DNA from: Planctomycetaceae bacterium
Lineage (GTDB): Bacteria > Planctomycetota > Planctomycetia > Pirellulales > PALSA-1355
DNA: 53,944 bases
NCBI GenBank assembly: GCA_003153375.1
Contig: PLYM01000133.1
Location: 1 to 53,944 of the forward strand
Reading direction: 5' to 3'
Position 1 is the stretch's first letter; each line of letters opens with the position of its first letter. The notes under the pieces are model-generated. The model worked only from the letters and a program-made list of their open reading frames with translations, was not told the origin of the DNA and did no database searches. The position numbers and the translations under genes were made by a program. Of the stretch, positions 27,469 through 36,510 are shown piece after piece.

Positions 27469-28503
27469 TCAGGCTGCTCGCCGACTGACCAGGTCCGTCG
27501 GCAGTGACACGCGCGGTGGCATAGTCAGAATGTCCTCGGTCGACGGCAAGGCATCATTAGCCATGTCGTTCGCCGCGTTGGCCACCTCGACCGTCGGCCG
27601 CAGCGCCGTTCGCAGCAGATGGCCGGTCATGTCGCTCGCACAAGCCAGCCGGCGCAGCATGGGCAATCGAGCGGACAGCGTGATGCGCAGATAGCGGAAG
27701 AACTGCCGCGCTGTCGGGCGGTCGATCGTGCGGAATTCGCGATGATGAAACTCGGCGAGCCGCGGCACGTCGTAGCCAAACTGGCGTTGAAAGTGCTCGA
27801 ACAGCACGTTCACCGCCAGGCGACGACGATAGACTTCGCAGCGATCGGGCTTGCGTCCGGTGAATTGGTTCCGGTCGTGGATGCGATAGCGCACCAGCGG
27901 CTTCGCCAGATAGTATTTGCGCGCCCCGGCCAGCGAACTGCCAAACACCAGGCAGTCGTCGGCCCGCGTGCGCCAGTCGGACAGAAACGGCAGCGGCAGG
28001 ATCTTCTCCAGCACGCCGCGCCGCATCGACAGGCACGACGTCGGTCCGCCGATCCACTCGCGCATATAGGCCGCCAAGATCACCGAGTAGCCCAGGTCGC
28101 GGTCCTCGGAAAATTTCACTTGCATCGTGTCGCAATGGCCGAAATTCCGATGGCCGCAGATCACGAAGTCATGGTGACGATGGCGCTCATACACGGCCAG
28201 CGATTGGGCCAGGTAATGGCGGTCATAAACGTCGTCGGCGTCGAGAAAGAACACGAAGTCGCCCGTCGCCCGCGCAAATCCCTCGTTGAAGCACGACAAC
28301 TGACCCTGGTTCTGCTTGGCCACGATCTGCACCGAGCACTGCCGGGCATAGCGGGCCTTGAGCAACTCGACCGACCCATCGGTCGAGCCGTCGTCGACGA
28401 CAATGATCTCGTCGAACGGCACCGTCTGCGCCAAGGCGCTTTCGACCGCCTGGCCCAGATACCGTCCGTAGTTGTAGTTGTTGATCAGACAGGTCGTCGT
28501 CAT
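27469..28503 (-). CDS. Glycosyltransferase family 2
   Basis: The 344-residue product is a GT-A family 2 glycosyltransferase. It shows TCLINNYNYGRYLGQAVESA, VVDDGSTDGS (35-44), KQNQGQLSCFNEGF and the metal site LDADD (87-91). Mid-protein MREWIGGPTSCLSMRRG and DDCLVFGSSLAG correspond to the acceptor and catalytic-base region. It is likely cytoplasmic and involved in exopolysaccharide or surface-glycan synthesis; no specific sugar can be assigned. The C-terminal 40 residues are low in hydrophobicity and atypical. It diverges from the GT8 gene across 252 bp, where TTTTATCGGC occurs twice (28536-28545, 28556-28565). Confidence 0.9.
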   Translation of the reverse strand: MTTTCLINNYNYGRYLGQAVESALAQTVPFDEIIVVDDGSTDGSVELLKARYARQCSVQIVAKQNQGQLSCFNEGFARATGDFVFFLDADDVYDRHYLAQSLAVYERHRHHDFVICGHRNFGHCDTMQVKFSEDRDLGYSVILAAYMREWIGGPTSCLSMRRGVLEKILPLPFLSDWRTRADDCLVFGSSLAGARKYYLAKPLVRYRIHDRNQFTGRKPDRCEVYRRRLAVNVLFEHFQRQFGYDVPRLAEFHHREFRTIDRPTARQFFRYLRITLSARLPMLRRLACASDMTGHLLRTALRPTVEVANAANDMANDALPSTEDILTMPPRVSLPTDLVSRRAA

Positions 28504-28755
28504 GGCACACCCATGGAGGGATCCGGCCCTGCTAGTTTTATCGGCCCTTATCCCTTTTTATCGGCAAAGTCTTCCCATTCGGTGCACTCGAAAACGAACT
28601 TCAGGGTTTACAAATGCCGCATCGCTTTCCGCAGTTCGTGTCCCTCAGCCAGCTTGCCCAATGCGCACGTCTCTCCGTGCTGGCACTCGAAACCGCGATT
28701 GCTCGCCAGGGCCTGGTGAAGTACACCATGCCATCAAAACATCGGAGGCGAGGCG

Positions 28756-29796
28756 ATGATTTCGACGCGTGCTAGCAGCGCGAAGCCAGCAGATCGCGAT
28801 CCGACCGTCGTGCTGGCGGCCGACGAGGCGTTTGCCATGGCCTTGGCCACCACGCTGCGTTCGGTGCTCGACAACTTGGCGCCCGAACGCCGGCTGCGCA
28901 TTTTCGTGCTCGACGCCGGGCTTCAGGCCGAAACGCGCCAGCGCGTGTTGCGCTCCTTGCCCTCGGGCCGCTTTGACCTCGAGTGGCTCGCGGTCGACGC
29001 TTCGGCACTGGCCGGCTTGCCCATCCCAGGCCACGTCAACCTGGTCGGCTACTATCGCATCCTGATTCCGCGCGTGTTGCCCGCCGACGTGCGCCGCGTC
29101 ATCTATCTCGATTCCGATTTGATCATTCGCGCCGACCTGGGCCGGCTGTGGGACACCGACCTGGCGGGCCAGCTTTGCCTGGCCGCCCAGGATTGCTCGG
29201 CGCCCTACATGGACTCGTCGCAAGTGTTGCCGAACTATGCGGCCTGCGCGCCCTACCTGGGATCGAGCCAGCCCGTGCCGAATTTCCGTGAGCTCGGGCT
29301 CAGTCCGGCGGCGCCGTATTTCAATTCCGGCGTGCTGTCGATCGATCTCGACGGCTGGCGCGCGCACGACATGCCGCGCCGGATGCTCGCTTGCCTCGAA
29401 GATCACAAACAGCATGTTTTGTTCTGGGATCAGTACGCGTTGAACGTGGCGCTGGCCGGCCATTGGGGTCCGCTCGATCTGCGCTGGAACCAGGGCCTGC
29501 ACTTTTTTCTCTATCCGAGTTGGCAAGCCAGCCCGTTCGATCGACAGACGTTCGACCAGGCGCGGCTCGATCCCTACATCGTTCACTACACGACGCGCTA
29601 TAAGCCCTGGGGCGCCTACTGCCCGCATCCGTTTCGACATGAGTTCTTCACCTATCTCGATCGCACGGCCTGGGCGGGCTGGCGGCCGCCGCGACTGAAG
29701 GTGATTTGGGAGCTCGTCAAATCGCAGGAGCGCGCCCTGCGCCGCGGCCGCAAATGGCTCGGCAAGCAAGCCCGCCAGTGGTTCGCCCGGGCCTAA
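28756..29796 (+). CDS. Glycosyltransferase family 8 (LgtC/GlgA-like retaining enzyme)
   Basis: The 346-residue protein has the GT8 hallmarks. The N-terminal nucleotide-binding strand reads VVLAADEAFAMALATTLRSV, the DxD motif lies in IYLDSDLI (D119, D121), and the substrate loop is PYFNSGVLSIDL. WDQYALNVAL and the closing VHYTTRYKPW follow. Members transfer galactose or glucose with retention onto lipooligosaccharide or protein acceptors. Between DxD and NSG is a near-duplicate of about 17 residues (APYMDSSQVLPNY / APYLGSSQPVPNF). GGAGG 8 bases before the ATG is a strong ribosome site. It is the third glycosyltransferase in a row, although the strands differ. Confidence 0.92.
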   Translation: MISTRASSAKPADRDPTVVLAADEAFAMALATTLRSVLDNLAPERRLRIFVLDAGLQAETRQRVLRSLPSGRFDLEWLAVDASALAGLPIPGHVNLVGYYRILIPRVLPADVRRVIYLDSDLIIRADLGRLWDTDLAGQLCLAAQDCSAPYMDSSQVLPNYAACAPYLGSSQPVPNFRELGLSPAAPYFNSGVLSIDLDGWRAHDMPRRMLACLEDHKQHVLFWDQYALNVALAGHWGPLDLRWNQGLHFFLYPSWQASPFDRQTFDQARLDPYIVHYTTRYKPWGAYCPHPFRHEFFTYLDRTAWAGWRPPRLKVIWELVKSQERALRRGRKWLGKQARQWFARA

Positions 29797-29821
29797 GTTG
29801 GCCGTGGCCATTTCCAATCGC

Positions 29822-30034
29822 TTACGGCTCTTGATTTCCCCGCTCGATGTGGACTTCCATCTTGCTCCGCAACCTGGCACCGTCGCTGGGATCGCTCTCG
29901 ACTTCATCCGTGGCTTTTGCCACGCCGTTCAGAATGATGCTTTCAAGGACATCGGCCACCCAGTCCTTGGTCACCACCAGACCATTGATCTTCTTGGGTG
30001 TATTCACGCTGACGGTGAATTGAAAGTTTGCCAT
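29822..30034 (-). CDS. Small conserved-looking hypothetical protein (70 aa)
   Basis: I do not recognise the family. The 70-residue product (MANFQFTVSVNTPKK, then NGLVVTKDWVADVLESII) has mixed beta and amphipathic helical character, many acidic and basic residues, no signal peptide and no membrane segment. The ATG at 30034 is supported by GGAAG six bases upstream; the frame is open to 30244, but that upstream part reads as non-coding. It is convergent with the GT8 gene (25-bp gap) and lies downstream of the giant secreted protein, separated from it by a terminator-like hairpin, so it probably has its own promoter. Confidence 0.6.
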   Translation of the reverse strand: MANFQFTVSVNTPKKINGLVVTKDWVADVLESIILNGVAKATDEVESDPSDGARLRSKMEVHIERGNQEP

Positions 30035-30241
30035 CGTATGCTTCCGGTTTGAGCTCGTTCGCGGTCGATCGGGTTGCGAAATGGCAGGCGCCGTTGAGCC
30101 GGCGCTCGGCGCCGTGTAGCGAGGCGGCCATTCTAGCACAAGGGAACGATCGGTGCCGCTTGTGGGGCAAGGCGAATGGTTGCCGGGCCGTTCGCGCGCG
30201 GCATGGACGAAAAGCCTCGTCGAAAAGCTGAGCACGGGATA

Positions 30242-30279
30242 CAAAACCGTCGGGGGTGTCCGCTTCCCGAACGGTTTTG
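30242..30279 (-). terminator. Terminator-like hairpin after the giant DMFase-like gene
   Basis: CAAAACCGT-CGGG (30242-30254) pairs with CCCG-A-ACGGTTTTG (30266-30279), a 13-bp stem with one bulged base and an 11-base loop. It starts 10 bases past the stop of the leftward giant gene. On that strand the 3' arm ends in ACGGTTTTG, so the U-run is inside the stem. Confidence 0.5.
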
Positions 30280-30288
30280 CACCCAGCT

Positions 30289-33200
30289 CTAGGACGAGAC
30301 GAACAAGGGGTCGACCCAGTAGTTGCTTCCCTGATAACTGCTGGTCGGGAAGCCGCCCTTGCCATAGAGATAGACGCCGCCGTTGACCGGCACGTGCAGC
30401 CCGCCACTCGTGTAGGTCGTGCTGAAGTATGACCGGCTGACCGAGTAGTGGCCCGAGGTGGTGTGATACGACGCGATGTACGTGACGCCGGCCGTGATCG
30501 CCACGGGCGTGCTGAAAATCACCTGCTGCCAGCCGCTGGCCGTTTCATTGACGAACGTTCCGGTGGCCAGAAGTTGCCCGCTGGCCGTCCACAGGCTGGC
30601 CGTGTGCGTGCCGGTGTTGGCCGCGCTCTTATAGAACTTGATGCCCGTGATCGTGCCGCTGGTGTCGGAGGTGAACTGCGTGCCGAGCTCGACCCCCTGC
30701 GGGTCGCCGCTGTCGACGATGCCGGGCGCCGCCGCCGTGGTCCACAGGCTCACCGGCGTCTTCGCCGCGGCCGCGGTCGTAAACGATTGCGTGACGTCGG
30801 CCGCCAAGGCGTTGCCGGCCACGTCCTTGACCCCGCTGGCGCCGCTCTTCACGACAACTGTAAAAGCAGTCGAGTTCGCCAATGCCGCGGTCGGTGCAAT
30901 GGTCGCCGTGTTCGTGGCCGCGTTGTAGGAGACGGTCGCCGCCACGGTCACATTGCTGGCGTTTCGCAGAAACACCGTGCTCGTGGTGACCGAGGCCGCG
31001 CTGACCGGTTCGCTGAAGGTTACCGTCGCCGCCGTGGTGGTCGCGACGTTCGTGGCCCCATTGGCGGGCGTGATCGCCGTCACGGTCGGCGGCGTCACGT
31101 CGGCCGCCGCGGTGGAGAACGATCGCGTGACGTCGGTCACCAGCGCGTTGCCGGCCACGTCCTTCACGCCGCTCGTGCCGCTCTTGACCACCACCGTGTA
31201 GGTTGTCGAGTTGGCGAGCGCCGCGGTCGGCGTGATGGTTGCCGTGTTCGTGGCTGCATTGTAAGAGACGGTCGCTGCCACGGTCACATTGCTGGCGTTT
31301 TGCAGAAACACCGTGCTCGCGGTGATCGAGGCCGCGTTCATGGCCTCGCTGAAGGTCACCGTGGCCGCAGTCGTGGTCGCGACATTCGTGGCTCCGCTGG
31401 CGGGTGTGACCGCTGTCACGGTCGGCGGCGTGGTGTCGACCGGGGCGCTGCTGTTCAACACCACGTCAACCCAGTAGTTGCTCGCCTGATAGCTGCTCGA
31501 GGGAAATCCGCCGGTGCCGTAGCGATAGACGCCGCCATTGGCCATGGCGTGCAACGGGCCGTTGGTGAAGGTCGAGGTGAAGTACGAACGGCTCACCGAG
31601 TAGTGGCCCGCGGTCGAATGATAGGACGCGACATACATCGTGCCGGCCGTGATCGCCACGGGCGTGGCGAAGTTGACCTGCTGCCAGCCGCTGGCGGTTT
31701 CGTTGGTAAAGGTGGCCGTCGCCAACAACTGACCGCCGGCCGTCCACAAGCTGCCCGTGTGGGTGCCCGTGTTGCCGGCCGCTTTGTAGAACCGCAGGCC
31801 AGTGATCGTGCCGTTGACGTCCGAGGTGAATTGCGTGCCCACGTCCAGCGCTTGGGCGTCGCCGCTGTCGACGATGGCCGGAGCCGTCGAAGCCGACCAG
31901 AGACTCGACGCTACTGGCTGCGAGACCGCGACCGCCGTGGTGAACGATGCCGTGGCATCCGCCGCCAGCGCGTTGCCGGCCACGTCCTTCACGCCGCTGG
32001 TCCCACTCTTGACCACGATCGTATACGCGGTCGAGTTGGCCAGCGCCGCGGTGGGCGTGATCGTGACGGTGTTGGTCGCCGCGTTATAAGTCACCGTTGC
32101 CGGCACGACCACGTTGCTCGCGGTTTGCAGGAAGACCGTGCTCGATGTCACCGTGGCCGCATTCAGCGCTTCGCTGAACGTGACCGTCGCCGTGCCCGTG
32201 ATGGCCACGTTGGTGCTGCCGGCCGTCGGGCTGAAGGCCGTCACGGTCGGCGGGGTTGTATCGGCCGCCGCGGCGGTCGTGAACGAGGCCGAAAAGTCGG
32301 CCGTCAGTGCGTTGCCAGCCAGGTCTTTGACGCCGCTTGTCCCGCTCTTAACGACGACCTTATACGTCGCCGAATTTGCCAGGGCAGCCGTCGGCGTAAT
32401 CGTCGCCGTGTTCGTGGCTGCGTTATAGGTCACGTTAGCCGGCACGGCCACATTGCTCGCATTTTGCAGCATCACGGTGCTGGTTGTAATCGACGCGGCG
32501 CTCATGGCCTCGCTGAACGTCACGGTGGCCGCCGCGGCAATCGCCACGTTGGTCGCTCCACCCGAGGGCGTGGTCGTGGTCACCGTGGGTGGCGTCGTGT
32601 CCACGGCAGCGGCGGTGGTGAACGACGCGGTGTTGGTCGTTGCCAGGAAATTCTCGCTGACATCCGCCACGCCGCTGGTGCCTCCCTGCACGATCACGGT
32701 ATAAAGCGTCGAGTTGGCCAGGTTGCTGGTGGGCGTCAGCGTCACGGTCGTCGTACCGCTGGTGTAGGAAACCGTGGCCGGAATGACCGCGTTGGTGGCG
32801 CCATTGCGCAACTGGACCGTGGTCGAAGTGACCGTCGCGGGATCGAGAGGCTCGCTGAAAGCCACGCTCACCGCGGCGTTGATCGCAACGGACGTGCCCA
32901 GCGGGGCAATGTTGGTGATCGTCGGCGGGGTGATATCGGTCGTCACGGGCAGCGACAGCACGACGTCGACCCAGTAGTTGCTCGACTGGTAGCTGGTTGT
33001 GGGGAATCCGCCATTGCCATAGAGATAGACGCCGCCATCGGCCAAAATGTGCAATGGACCGCTGCTCACCTGCGAAGTGAAGTAGGACCGGCTGACCGAG
33101 TAATGGCCGGAAGTCGTGTGATACGACGCCACATACGTGGCGCCGGCCGTCACGGCCACCGGCGTCGCGAAATTCACCTGTTGCCAACCGCTCGTGCTTT

Positions 33201-35349
33201 CGCTTGTGAACGTGGCCGTGGCCAGCAGTTGGCCACTCGAGCTCCACAGGCTGCCCGTGTGCGTGCCGGTATTGGCCGCGCTCTTGTAGAACCGCAAGCC
33301 GGTGATGAAGCCGCTGCTGTCGGAGGTGAATTTGACGCCCAGTTCCACCCCTTGTGCGTCGCCGCTGTCGACCGTGGCCGGCGCTCCGCCGCCGTTCCAC
33401 ACACTGAAGGTCGTGCCGGCGCTTCCCCCGGGGGCCGGAGGATTGATCGTGACCCCGGCCGAAGGTTGTTCGAGATTGCCGCTGTCATCGACCGCGCGGG
33501 TCATGATCGTCGTGGTGCCACTGGTCAGCGGCGTCCAGCTATATGTCCAACTCGTTCGTCCGCTGGCGGGATGCCAAGTGGCTCCGCCGTCGACCGATAC
33601 TTCGACGCCCGCCACCACGCCGCCTCCGCCGTCCACGGCGGTGCCCTGAATCGTGATCGGCACGCCAGCCTGCAGGGTCGCCCCGGAAACGGGCGAAGTG
33701 ATCGTCGACGTCGGGGCCGTGTGATCGGTCGACATCGTGGCAGGCACCAGTCCGGCCATCAACGTCGTCGGCTGCACGCCCATGTCGGCAAACAAGTTGA
33801 TCATCGCCTGCTGCATCCGCGAATCGACCTTCGTGGCCCGGCCGTCATGGTCATCGTCCAAGCCCCATGACCACTGCTGGCTGCCGGCGCTGAACACCAG
33901 CGCGCCGCTCGCGGCCCGATACAGCGTCAAGCTGTGCGTGGCCGTGCCCGCGGCATAGGTGCTGCCATAGTCTTGCAGCAACGACGTCGTGTTGAACGTG
34001 GTGCTCGACAAATCCATCAAACCGGCCGGACGAAAGCCGTTATCGACGTCCGAGTCCGACTCTTCGCCCAGCACATAGTCCGAGAGCGTGGCCGATTGAC
34101 TTGGCGACAACGTGGCGATGCTCGTGTTTCGCCAGAATCGCAAGCTTGCGTCGCTGCCCGGCACGGTGATGGCTCGGCTGGTGCCGTCGGAATTGACCGT
34201 GAACATCGTGCCCATCACGGCGTTCTCCGGTCGGCCGCCGTCCGCCGGCGGGCTGAACCGCGGATCGCGCCACGTGCCGGTCCAGATGTTGGGATTCACC
34301 GGGTCGATGATCGCGTTGGCGTGCGTCTCCTTATACGTGACCATCGTCCGATCCGGCGTGGTCGAATCGAATGTGCTCGTGGTCCAATAGGTCTTCCAAA
34401 ACATGTCGTTGCCGCCGAAGAATCCCAGGCTGACTCCGGCATCGCGGGCCGTCTCCACCGCGCTGCGCTCGGCGGCCGACCAGTATTCGTCATGCCCCGA
34501 CGACATGAACATCTTGTGATTCAGCAACAGCGAGCCGCTCTCGTCCAGATCCTTCGTGGCGATGTAGCTCACGTCATAGCCGTTCTCCTCGAGAAAACGG
34601 ACCATCGGGAAATCGGTGCCGTAATAAAAACTAACGAGGTTATAGGAACGGAGGTTGTAGTCGAAAGGCCGGTTGTAACTGACGCCGTACGCACGGCCGT
34701 CGGTCGAGCCTTCGACCCCGTCGCCTTCATAGACGCTGTTGCCGCCCCAGTCGTTGTACGCTTCCCACGTGGCGTCGGCCGTCTTGAACACGATGTTCGA
34801 ATGCGATTCGTCAGCGCGAACGATGAAGATGATCTGACTCTCGCCGGCAACGCCGTCTTGACGGATCAGATCGGCGACATAGACACCCGACGTGGCGTCG
34901 GATGGTACGGCCCATTGCGCCGACACGTTCCAATTGCCGGCGTCCACAATGCCCGTTGTTGGGTCTTCCACGGGGGCCGGCTGATTGTGGGCCAGGCTGG
35001 CGTTCGGATTGATGGTCGTGATAAAACGCGCGCCATCTCCGCCGTAGTAACCCGTGCGATAGATGTCGATGCGATAGTTATTCGAGTCGGTGTTGATCTT
35101 GAACTGCACGGTCTGGCCGTGGTTGACGCTCATCTGGGTGGCGTATCCCTCGATGTTCGTCGAGCCCGTCCCCACGTCCCACACCGATTGCGGCGTGCCG
35201 GGCAGCGCATTTTCCTGGGCGATCGTGAGCACGGCCAGCATCCGCCGGTCTTCCAGCGATTCGAGACGGGTCGAATGAAATAACGGGCGGAGGGCGCGCG
35301 CAGGGCGAGCGGTACGCCCGGGCTTGGACGACTTGCGTTTGCGAAACAT
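30289..35349 (-). CDS. Giant secreted protein: N,N-dimethylformamidase-beta-like domain, DUF4082 and Ig-like repeats
   Basis: The 1686-residue product begins with a very basic leader (FRKRKSSKPGRTARPARA) and the planctomycete surface-protein motif LESLEDRRMLA (about 29-39). Residues about 60-530 match the large C-terminal domain of N,N-dimethylformamidase beta subunits: YRTGYYGGDGARF, PSDATSGVYVADLIR, SYNRPF, HKMFMSSGHDEYWS, FFGGNDMFWKTYW, FSAGSQQWSWGLD. After a bridging Ig-like domain come three DUF4082 domains (about 645-800, 1148-1298, 1530-1686; each VDSGD...FTSD... and ending NYWVD) separated by three and then two Ig-like Big_5 repeats (DTTPPTVT...). No anchor, dockerin or PEP-CTERM end is visible. 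No ribosome site precedes the ATG at 35349, which is chosen because the leader starts there. Whether the catalytic domain is active, and on what substrate, is unknown. Confidence 0.85.
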   Translation of the reverse strand: MFRKRKSSKPGRTARPARALRPLFHSTRLESLEDRRMLAVLTIAQENALPGTPQSVWDVGTGSTNIEGYATQMSVNHGQTVQFKINTDSNNYRIDIYRTGYYGGDGARFITTINPNASLAHNQPAPVEDPTTGIVDAGNWNVSAQWAVPSDATSGVYVADLIRQDGVAGESQIIFIVRADESHSNIVFKTADATWEAYNDWGGNSVYEGDGVEGSTDGRAYGVSYNRPFDYNLRSYNLVSFYYGTDFPMVRFLEENGYDVSYIATKDLDESGSLLLNHKMFMSSGHDEYWSAAERSAVETARDAGVSLGFFGGNDMFWKTYWTTSTFDSTTPDRTMVTYKETHANAIIDPVNPNIWTGTWRDPRFSPPADGGRPENAVMGTMFTVNSDGTSRAITVPGSDASLRFWRNTSIATLSPSQSATLSDYVLGEESDSDVDNGFRPAGLMDLSSTTFNTTSLLQDYGSTYAAGTATHSLTLYRAASGALVFSAGSQQWSWGLDDDHDGRATKVDSRMQQAMINLFADMGVQPTTLMAGLVPATMSTDHTAPTSTITSPVSGATLQAGVPITIQGTAVDGGGGVVAGVEVSVDGGATWHPASGRTSWTYSWTPLTSGTTTIMTRAVDDSGNLEQPSAGVTINPPAPGGSAGTTFSVWNGGGAPATVDSGDAQGVELGVKFTSDSSGFITGLRFYKSAANTGTHTGSLWSSSGQLLATATFTSESTSGWQQVNFATPVAVTAGATYVASYHTTSGHYSVSRSYFTSQVSSGPLHILADGGVYLYGNGGFPTTSYQSSNYWVDVVLSLPVTTDITPPTITNIAPLGTSVAINAAVSVAFSEPLDPATVTSTTVQLRNGATNAVIPATVSYTSGTTTVTLTPTSNLANSTLYTVIVQGGTSGVADVSENFLATTNTASFTTAAAVDTTPPTVTTTTPSGGATNVAIAAAATVTFSEAMSAASITTSTVMLQNASNVAVPANVTYNAATNTATITPTAALANSATYKVVVKSGTSGVKDLAGNALTADFSASFTTAAAADTTPPTVTAFSPTAGSTNVAITGTATVTFSEALNAATVTSSTVFLQTASNVVVPATVTYNAATNTVTITPTAALANSTAYTIVVKSGTSGVKDVAGNALAADATASFTTAVAVSQPVASSLWSASTAPAIVDSGDAQALDVGTQFTSDVNGTITGLRFYKAAGNTGTHTGSLWTAGGQLLATATFTNETASGWQQVNFATPVAITAGTMYVASYHSTAGHYSVSRSYFTSTFTNGPLHAMANGGVYRYGTGGFPSSSYQASNYWVDVVLNSSAPVDTTPPTVTAVTPASGATNVATTTAATVTFSEAMNAASITASTVFLQNASNVTVAATVSYNAATNTATITPTAALANSTTYTVVVKSGTSGVKDVAGNALVTDVTRSFSTAAADVTPPTVTAITPANGATNVATTTAATVTFSEPVSAASVTTSTVFLRNASNVTVAATVSYNAATNTATIAPTAALANSTAFTVVVKSGASGVKDVAGNALAADVTQSFTTAAAAKTPVSLWTTAAAPGIVDSGDPQGVELGTQFTSDTSGTITGIKFYKSAANTGTHTASLWTASGQLLATGTFVNETASGWQQVIFSTPVAITAGVTYIASYHTTSGHYSVSRSYFSTTYTSGGLHVPVNGGVYLYGKGGFPTSSYQGSNYWVDPLFVSS

Positions 35350-35733
35350 GTGGGCTCGGGGGAGGGAGTGGATAGGGTGCGGGGAAGCGCGTCCTAACCG
35401 GTTGCGATGGGAGGCGGCTTCCAGCCAGAACGGCTGGACAACCACCGGCGAGGCCTCTCGGCGATGCGAGGGGAATCGCGCCGCCCTTGGAGCTGTCCAT
35501 GTCGAAGGGGTAGAATTTCATGTTGGCTAGACCCCAACGCGAAGACAATATGATTGGCGAAACTAAATGCCCTGCGAGGATTTAGATGGCCCTCGGAATG
35601 GCCTAATCCGCACATCCGGCAGGTCCGCCGACCGAGCAATCGGCACAAAGCGCAAGGGCTGAAAGCGGGCGCGCTCGAGGGCGCGAAGAGGGACTAAGAA
35701 GAGGTGCCTGGCCGGGGGCGAGCGATCCGCCGT
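35350..35733. other. Intergenic region upstream of the giant gene
   Basis: This 384-bp gap lies between the wecD-like gene and the giant gene, both leftward. It should contain the giant gene's promoter, perhaps in the AT-richer part near 35560-35620. No clear box pair, hairpin or protein was found. Confidence 0.5.
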
Positions 35734-36510
35734 CTAGAGCCAGAAATGGTAGTAGTGCTGCTCGCGCACCACGCGATAGCCCGTGCGCTCATAGAGGCGG
35801 CAGGCTGGCAGATTAGCCCCTTGCGTCACCACCCGGGCCTCGCTCGCTCCGGCGGCTTGCATCCAACGATGGGCGGCCTCGATCAAGCCGCTGCCCACGC
35901 CCAAGCCGCGTGCCGCCGGGGCCACGGCGATCAGGCCGATACTGCCCACGCGATCGGCGAGAGACACCGTCACCATGCCGGCCAACGACGGTTCGCCGCC
36001 GTTAGCGTGTGTAGGCTGATGGGCCACCAGCACCGCGTCGGCCAATTCACCGCTCACGCTGCGTTCGATCCAAATGCGGTACATGGCCGCGAATTTCTCG
36101 GGCGCAAAACGCACATCGACCTTGAACCGCGAGTACACCCCCGACGCCAGCGCAAGCTCGTACAATTCGTCCGAGACGCCGTGGCCCGCGTAGGGCACGA
36201 CGTGAATCTCGGCGGCCGAGCGGGGTTCCGCCTCGGCCACCGTCGTCAGCAATCGGCCAAATGTCACCTTGCGATCGACGAGTGTGCCGCCAAATTCGCG
36301 CAGCAGCAGCGCGGAAATTTCGCGCCCCGCGGCGGCCGGCCAGACGACGAGCCGCACGCGATCCTTTTTGGCGTGGCCCAGCGCGTCGGCCAACGCAGCC
36401 TCATCGAGATCGGCCTGGATCAACTGGGCGGCTTCCAATTGAAAGTGACCGCTCTCCCAATCAAGCCGCGCGCGTGCCGGCCGTGCGGCCAGGGTTGCCG
36501 TCGTAATCAC
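35734..36510 (-). CDS. wecD: GNAT acetyltransferase, WecD/RffC-like (dTDP-fucosamine acetyltransferase)
   Basis: The 258-residue protein resembles WecD/RffC, which acetylates dTDP-4-amino-4,6-dideoxygalactose to dTDP-Fuc4NAc using acetyl-CoA. Visible features are RLDWESGHFQLEAAQL near the N-terminus, VYSRFKVDVRFAPEKFAAMYRIWIE mid-way (compare SRFRAPWYAP...YAQWIENAV of RffC) and the C-terminal GNAT core IGLIAVAPAARGLGVGSGLI. The frame allows a TTG start at 36540, but GGGAGG lies about six bases before the GTG at 36510, which I choose; the gene then overlaps the ArnC-like gene by 50 bp. It is the last gene of the wecE/rmlA cluster, fitting the pathway order. The gene name is by motif and context, not measured identity. 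Confidence 0.75.
   Translation of the reverse strand: MITTATLAARPARARLDWESGHFQLEAAQLIQADLDEAALADALGHAKKDRVRLVVWPAAAGREISALLLREFGGTLVDRKVTFGRLLTTVAEAEPRSAAEIHVVPYAGHGVSDELYELALASGVYSRFKVDVRFAPEKFAAMYRIWIERSVSGELADAVLVAHQPTHANGGEPSLAGMVTVSLADRVGSIGLIAVAPAARGLGVGSGLIEAAHRWMQAAGASEARVVTQGANLPACRLYERTGYRVVREQHYYHFWL

Noticed and set aside
29822-30034. 70-residue gene as an antitoxin or toxin
   Set aside because: No partner gene, no DNA-binding or toxin motif; left as unknown.
30448-33870. Long rightward open frame of 1140 codons opposite the giant DMFase-like gene
   Set aside because: It is rich in Arg, Gly and His with no domain, signal or ribosome site, and is fully explained as the shadow of repeat-containing DUF4082/Ig-like coding sequence.
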